NCBI GenBank assembly: GCA_902791785.1
Contig: CADAXH010000089.1
Span: 1 to 9,156, forward strand
Direction of reading: 5' to 3'
Source of the DNA: an uncultured Ruminococcus sp.
Lineage (GTDB): Bacteria > Bacillota > Clostridia > Oscillospirales > CAG-272
Length of the DNA stretch: 9,156 nt
A program made the position numbers and the translations under genes. This document shows, in pieces, positions 6,079-9,156 of the stretch (its first letter is position 1; each line of letters begins with the position of its first letter). The notes under the pieces were generated by a model. It was not told the DNA's origin, searched no databases, and was given only the letters and a program-made list of their open reading frames with translations.

Positions 6079-7242
6079 TCAGTTTGCTTCTTTGATTGTA
6101 TACTGGATTGCACCTTTGTTTACGAAACCGGACTTCTCCCATTTGATTTCGGATCCGGTAACGCCGTTTTTGAGTGTATATCCGCCGTTGAACTGTTCTT
6201 TCAGTATTTCGCAGAGCTCGGACGCACTGATTGTGACGGGGATTGACTTGCCTGAGTCAACTGCTGCTTTCATTGCACCATAGAGTGCATAGACGCAGTC
6301 ATAAGCAGATGCACCGAACTGGTTGAGCGTTTCAGCGCCGAACTTGGCAGTGTACTTGTCAATAAATGCCTTTGCAGGTCCTTCTGTCGCTTTGGAATTG
6401 AAGTGTGAGAGCATAGTTACTTTCTGAGGGATGGCATTGATGTCGAATCCTGTAACGTTGTCGATTCCGTCAAATCCGTCGCAGCCGTAGTAAACTGCAT
6501 CAGCCGGAAGAATGTCTTTTGCCTGATACATGAATGTTGATGCAGCATCGTAGTATGTGGGCATGAAGATGAATTTGCTGTTCTTGAGAGTGTCAATCTG
6601 TGTAGAGAAGTCGGTCTTGTTCGCGTCGGTGAAGTTAGTTTCAACAACTTTTACCGTAGAGTCGAGGTTGCTCTTGAACTGAGCGAAAATTCCTGCGCTG
6701 TAAGAGTCATCTGACTTGTAGAACGCACCGATTGTCTGTCCCTTGAAGTTTGCGTTGACGAATTCTGCAGCAACTTTACCCTGGTTGCCGTCTGCAAAGC
6801 ACATCTGATATCCATTTGAAAACTCAGGAATAGCGTCGCCCGATGCAGAAGGAGTGAGGAAGAATACATTGTCGTCTTTGGAAAGATTCTTGAACTCAAG
6901 TCCGGGACCTGTAGTTACTGTTCCGAGAGACATCTGCATTCCTGCTTCCAGAAGTGAAGAATAGTTTGTGGCAATCTTGGTGGGATCATGCATATCGTCG
7001 AGAGCGACGAGTTTGAATTTGATTCCGTTGAGTCCGCCTGCTGCGTTGATCTCGTCAACAGCCATCTGAGCAGAATTCTTTACTGCTGTGCCGTACATTC
7101 CGGCGCCGCCCGTAAGAGGACCGGAAAGACCAATGACATATTCTGTGTTGTTCTTTGCATAGTTCTTGCTGCCGCCGCCGCATGAAGCAAGCATTGCGAT
7201 ACAGAACACAAGCACTAAAGCGATCGATAATACCTTTTTCAT
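6079..7242 (-). CDS. livK: Branched-chain amino acid substrate-binding lipoprotein LivK/LivJ
   Basis: This 387-residue extracytoplasmic binding protein begins MKKVLSIALVLVFCIAML and has a lipobox LASC at 18-21. Cys21 should be lipidated, anchoring it to the outer face of the membrane as in Gram-positive bacteria. The mature protein opens with YVIGLSGPLTGG and then AVDEINAAGGLNGIKFKL, the usual start of type I periplasmic-binding (Peripla_BP_6) leucine/isoleucine/valine receptors. The TVTTGPGLEF and FFLTPSASGDAIPEF segments correspond to the ligand-binding lobe. The frame is open to 7404, but the ATG at 7240-7242 is chosen because GGAGG (7251-7255) is 8 bases upstream and the lipoprotein signal starts there; the promoter also lies inside the longer frame. 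It is first in the operon. Amino acid preference cannot be read from sequence; amide or urea binding by relatives is possible. Confidence 0.93.
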   Translation of the reverse strand: MKKVLSIALVLVFCIAMLASCGGGSKNYAKNNTEYVIGLSGPLTGGAGMYGTAVKNSAQMAVDEINAAGGLNGIKFKLVALDDMHDPTKIATNYSSLLEAGMQMSLGTVTTGPGLEFKNLSKDDNVFFLTPSASGDAIPEFSNGYQMCFADGNQGKVAAEFVNANFKGQTIGAFYKSDDSYSAGIFAQFKSNLDSTVKVVETNFTDANKTDFSTQIDTLKNSKFIFMPTYYDAASTFMYQAKDILPADAVYYGCDGFDGIDNVTGFDINAIPQKVTMLSHFNSKATEGPAKAFIDKYTAKFGAETLNQFGASAYDCVYALYGAMKAAVDSGKSIPVTISASELCEILKEQFNGGYTLKNGVTGSEIKWEKSGFVNKGAIQYTIKEAN

Positions 7243-7305
7243 TTTGTTTTCCTCCGTTTTCTTTAAAATGAATGAATATCTCGTTTTTTTGAATATATAA
7301 CCGCA

Positions 7306-7334
7306 AATATACACCATTGTGAATAAAATGTCAA
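7306..7334 (-). promoter_or_regulatory. Promoter of the liv operon
   Basis: On the - strand, TTGACA (7329-7334) and TATATT (7306-7311) are spaced by 17 bases. Transcription should begin near 7299, giving a leader of about 57 bases before the livK ATG at 7242. T-rich tracts just upstream (7346-7351 and 7369-7376 on the + strand) could act as an UP element. The short leader leaves no room for a T-box or other large riboswitch, so any regulation is likely by a repressor or activator. I did not find a convincing operator. Confidence 0.8.
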
Positions 7335-7448
7335 TATTTATGCACAAAAAATGTATATTCATTGTATATATTTTTTGCCTGTGCATGTTGCGGAAAATAC
7401 TCATATCTGTGGTTTTGTTAAAAAAGATGCAGCTTTTATTTCATCATT

Positions 7449-7494
7449 TTGCAAAAAAAAGACTGATACACAAAAAATATTGCAAAAAAGATGA
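7449..7494. repeat. Repeated TTGCA-tract elements in the divergent intergenic region
   Basis: TTGCAAAAAAAAGACTGA (7449-7466) recurs imperfectly as TTGCAAAAAAGATGA (7480-7494), 31 bases apart, close to three helical turns. Another A6 tract (7472-7477) lies between them. Such spaced A-tracts bend DNA. The second copy coincides with the possible -35 box of the gene at 7595. The rest of this 352-base gap (7243-7594) is AT-rich and holds no gene that I can support. Confidence 0.35.
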
Positions 7495-7508
7495 CATTAT
7501 TGTAATAT
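7480..7508 (+). promoter_or_regulatory. Possible promoter of the membrane protein gene at 7595
   Basis: TTGCAA (7480-7485) and TAATAT (7503-7508) are spaced by 17 bases, each with partial match to consensus. A-tracts lie just upstream. The leader would be about 80 bases. In DNA this AT-rich such matches occur by chance, so support is moderate. Confidence 0.35.
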
Positions 7509-7594
7509 ATCGTTATCAGGAATATGCCTGAAAGGTCCTTTGGTATTTTGAAAAAACTCAGGTTATTTATTATTTATCATGGAGGAAACAAAAC

Positions 7595-8185
7595 GTGGAA
7601 AAGAAGAAATCCAGTGTGGCGGTAATTTGCCACCTTGTGGTTATGGGACTTTTGTTAGCGGTGAATATTGCAAGTGCCGTAATTGTTTTCACAGGAAACA
7701 CCCCCGGTGGGTTTGCAGTTAATGGTGAAGCAGGGAAGGTCACTTTGATTCTGTACGGAATCGCACATGTTATCAATGCGTTCGCATTGGCCTGCGGTCT
7801 ATTGTACTTAATCCGTGGCGGCGGCAAGAATGTTGCTGTATGGTACAAGGCATTCATTGTCCAGGTTGCATTGGGTATAACGCTTCGTGCTGTCGGTTCT
7901 ATAATATTCCCCGGATTCGGTGCCCCGGCCTGCCTTATGATCGGCATTGTAATCTGCCTTCTTGTATTGGCATTTGTTCCAAATCTCGGAAAAGAACGTA
8001 CGTGGACACTCTTTACGGTTATTCTTACAGCTGAGATTTGTCTGGCAATTGTCATATTTGAGCCCGCAGAAGCTTTGGCAAGTATCACGGGAAGCTTAAC
8101 CAGACTTGTCCTTGAAGGTACTTTGGGCATACTGATCCATCAGAAGTATGCCGACAAAGCAGCCCGCAAAGGAGTAGAGGAATGA
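7595..8185 (+). CDS. Uncharacterised integral membrane protein
   Basis: This 196-residue protein was not recognised as any family. It starts with GTG; GGAGG (7581-7585) sits 9 bases upstream and decides the start. The N-terminus is basic (MEKKKSS). Hydrophobic segments are at about 8-32, 49-72, 81-105, 109-128 and 136-155, with a sixth weaker one at 160-182, and the C-terminus is charged (HQKYADKAARKGVEE). An RGGGKN loop follows the second segment. Positive charges at the N-terminus, after segment 2 and at the C-terminus give hints of topology but no function. It stands alone on its strand, divergent from livK and closed by a terminator. A long open frame on the opposite strand (7570-8130) is a shadow of it. 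Confidence 0.8.
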   Translation: MEKKKSSVAVICHLVVMGLLLAVNIASAVIVFTGNTPGGFAVNGEAGKVTLILYGIAHVINAFALACGLLYLIRGGGKNVAVWYKAFIVQVALGITLRAVGSIIFPGFGAPACLMIGIVICLLVLAFVPNLGKERTWTLFTVILTAEICLAIVIFEPAEALASITGSLTRLVLEGTLGILIHQKYADKAARKGVEE

Positions 8186-8234
8186 TCCATTTACAAAATG
8201 GCATCATTTGACTGCTTGAGTAAAAACGCATAAT

Positions 8235-8282
8235 AAAAGACTCGCACTACCAGGATTCTACATCCCTGTAATGCGAGTTTTT
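8235..8282. terminator. Bidirectional rho-independent terminator
   Basis: ACTCGCA (8240-8246) pairs with TGCGAGT (8272-8278). The stem continues through one mismatch into TAC and AGG, pairing with CCTGTA around a bulged C, with a loop of about 10 bases. On the + strand T runs from 8278 to 8282; on the - strand the stem is followed by CTTTTATTA. It sits between the membrane protein gene and the convergent MATE-like gene and can serve both. Confidence 0.8.
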
Positions 8283-8295
8283 GCTTGTTGTTTTA

Positions 8296-9156
8296 TCAAG
8301 TTTGGGCCGGTTGTTCACCTTCGGCCATGCTGAAACGGATCATGTTCCTGTTGAATCCCGTGGTTACCAGATAAGCCTTTTCCTTATGAGAATTCATAAG
8401 TCTGCTGAGAGTGAAGCTGCTCAGTCCTTCTATAGAAAGGTCCGGGTCGGTTATGTCAAACAGTTTGCCGGAATCGCGTTCGATTATGAGAACGGAATCC
8501 TTGTCGAAAATGAGTGACAGCTCAACCAGAAGTTGCTTTTTGGAATTTTTGTTCTTCTCGAGAATGGTCAGTCCGATCTCTTCAACAAAAAGTGACGCCC
8601 TGTTGGCTTTTCTTTCTGAATAACCGTGAGACAGCAGGGAATCGCTGACTTTTTCGGAAAGACTTGCCACAGTTTCAGGAGTAAGTGTGTCGTCCATTAC
8701 CACAATTTCCGAATCCATATATTTCAGAATGAACGGAAAATTTTCTTTTCCGAAACGCAGGTATACGAAAGCCATGGCAGCAATCAGGGTCACTATAGGT
8801 GCTATGATGAATCCTCCCCACATTCCGTTTATGCCGAATGCCAATCCGCCGAGTATCGGAAGAACTATGTACAGTGCGCCGTTCTGCAGGCACGCAATAC
8901 ACGTCGCCATACCTATTCTGTCGATGAGCATGTAATACGAGGTTGTAAGCGATACTGCGCTAACAAATGTGAATCCGAATGAAACAATCCGCACAGCGGT
9001 GATTGACGGGGCAAGTGCTTCTCCTCCCGTGATACCGAAAAGACCACAGAACTGTTTTGCGAATATGCAGATCAGAAGGGTGGCAATCATTCCTTCAAGC
9101 AGTGCGGCTTTGATTCCCGCCTTCATGACTCTCTTGATAAGCATATGATTCTTTTC
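8296..9156 (-). CDS. MATE-family efflux transporter C-terminal part fused to an RsbW/HATPase-like domain (partial)
   Basis: The frame is open to the right edge of the window; 286 residues are visible, of which the first (EKNH) precede an internal methionine at 9144 without a ribosome site. Residues are numbered from that methionine. Residues about 8-132 hold four or so membrane helices like the C-terminal half of MATE/MatE-fold exporters, ending FVYLRFGKENFPF. Residues about 155-274 look like a GHKL/RsbW-type ATP-binding fold: helix with SLFVEEIG (184-191), strand VELSLIF, then IERDSGKLFD (221-230) resembling the G1 box DxG, and a final strand NMIRFSM. The N-box Asn expected near EExxxNxxxH seems replaced (EEIGLTILEKN), so ATP or Mg binding is doubtful. 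Role and substrate are unknown; drug or metabolite export linked to a regulatory domain is inferred. Confidence 0.72.
   Translation of the reverse strand, partial: EKNHMLIKRVMKAGIKAALLEGMIATLLICIFAKQFCGLFGITGGEALAPSITAVRIVSFGFTFVSAVSLTTSYYMLIDRIGMATCIACLQNGALYIVLPILGGLAFGINGMWGGFIIAPIVTLIAAMAFVYLRFGKENFPFILKYMDSEIVVMDDTLTPETVASLSEKVSDSLLSHGYSERKANRASLFVEEIGLTILEKNKNSKKQLLVELSLIFDKDSVLIIERDSGKLFDITDPDLSIEGLSSFTLSRLMNSHKEKAYLVTTGFNRNMIRFSMAEGEQPAQT

Noticed and set aside
7243..7300. T-box or riboswitch leader for the liv operon
   Set aside because: The predicted leader is only about 57 bases and contains no T-box sequence, anticodon-bearing stem or terminator.
7325..7362. Two ARG-box-like 18-mers upstream of livK on the - strand
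   Set aside because: Each has several mismatches to the ArgR consensus and they overlap rather than being spaced; AT-rich DNA explains them.
7243..7404. A longer livK frame with 54 extra N-terminal residues
   Set aside because: The extension covers the promoter and ribosome binding site; the lipoprotein signal peptide starts at the internal ATG at 7242.
7570..8130. A 186-codon open frame on the - strand over the orphan membrane gene
   Set aside because: It lies wholly antisense to a gene with a GGAGG site, and its proline/threonine/isoleucine-rich product looks like a reversed shadow of a hydrophobic protein. It also runs through the end of the + strand gene without its own ribosome site.
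1..9156. CRISPR array, tRNA or rRNA gene, insertion sequence or phage integrase
   Set aside because: No regularly spaced repeats, cloverleaf, transposase or integrase reading frame was seen. The toxin-antitoxin unit has no visible flanking att repeats or insertion-sequence ends.

Overview
The window looks like chromosomal DNA of a low-to-moderate GC Gram-positive anaerobe, most likely a Clostridia-class Bacillota from a host or gut habitat. The reasons are strong GGAGG ribosome binding sites, a lipoprotein-type (LASC lipobox) substrate-binding protein, a RelB/DinJ-Doc module, a MATE transporter fused to an ATPase-like domain, and a cysteine-rich cytoplasmic GH29 enzyme. This placement is inferred from gene style; no marker gene is present.

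Layout. Bases 1-78 hold the C-terminus of a probable EamA-type transporter, followed by a rho-independent terminator. Bases 223-1454 form a compact + strand unit behind a near-consensus promoter: a RelB/DinJ-like ribbon-helix-helix antitoxin, a Doc-type Fic toxin, and a GNAT acetyltransferase resembling streptothricin acetyltransferases. All three reading frames overlap. A palindrome between the promoter and the first gene is a likely autoregulatory operator. A GH29 alpha-L-fucosidase-type gene follows (1512-2558) and ends at a hairpin facing the convergent liv operon.

Bases 2657-7242 (- strand) hold a branched-chain amino acid ABC importer operon, transcribed livK, livH, livM, livG, livF from a good promoter at 7306-7334. 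A perfect 15-bp hairpin separates livK from livH, as expected where binding protein is made in excess of membrane subunits. livG is broken: about 54 codons carrying the ABC signature and Walker B are missing and the downstream part is in another frame, while the other four genes are intact. Unless this is an assembly error, the transporter lacks one of its two ATPases.

After an AT-rich divergent intergenic region with A-tracts (7243-7594) comes an unrecognised membrane protein with five or six predicted membrane segments (7595-8185), then a bidirectional terminator. On the - strand, running off the right edge, is the C-terminal part of a MATE-family protein fused to an RsbW/histidine-kinase-like ATPase domain whose N-box appears degenerate.

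Nothing in the window is clearly a wholly new system. The most noteworthy items are the overlapping antitoxin/Doc/GNAT unit, the internally deleted livG, and the MATE-ATPase fusion.
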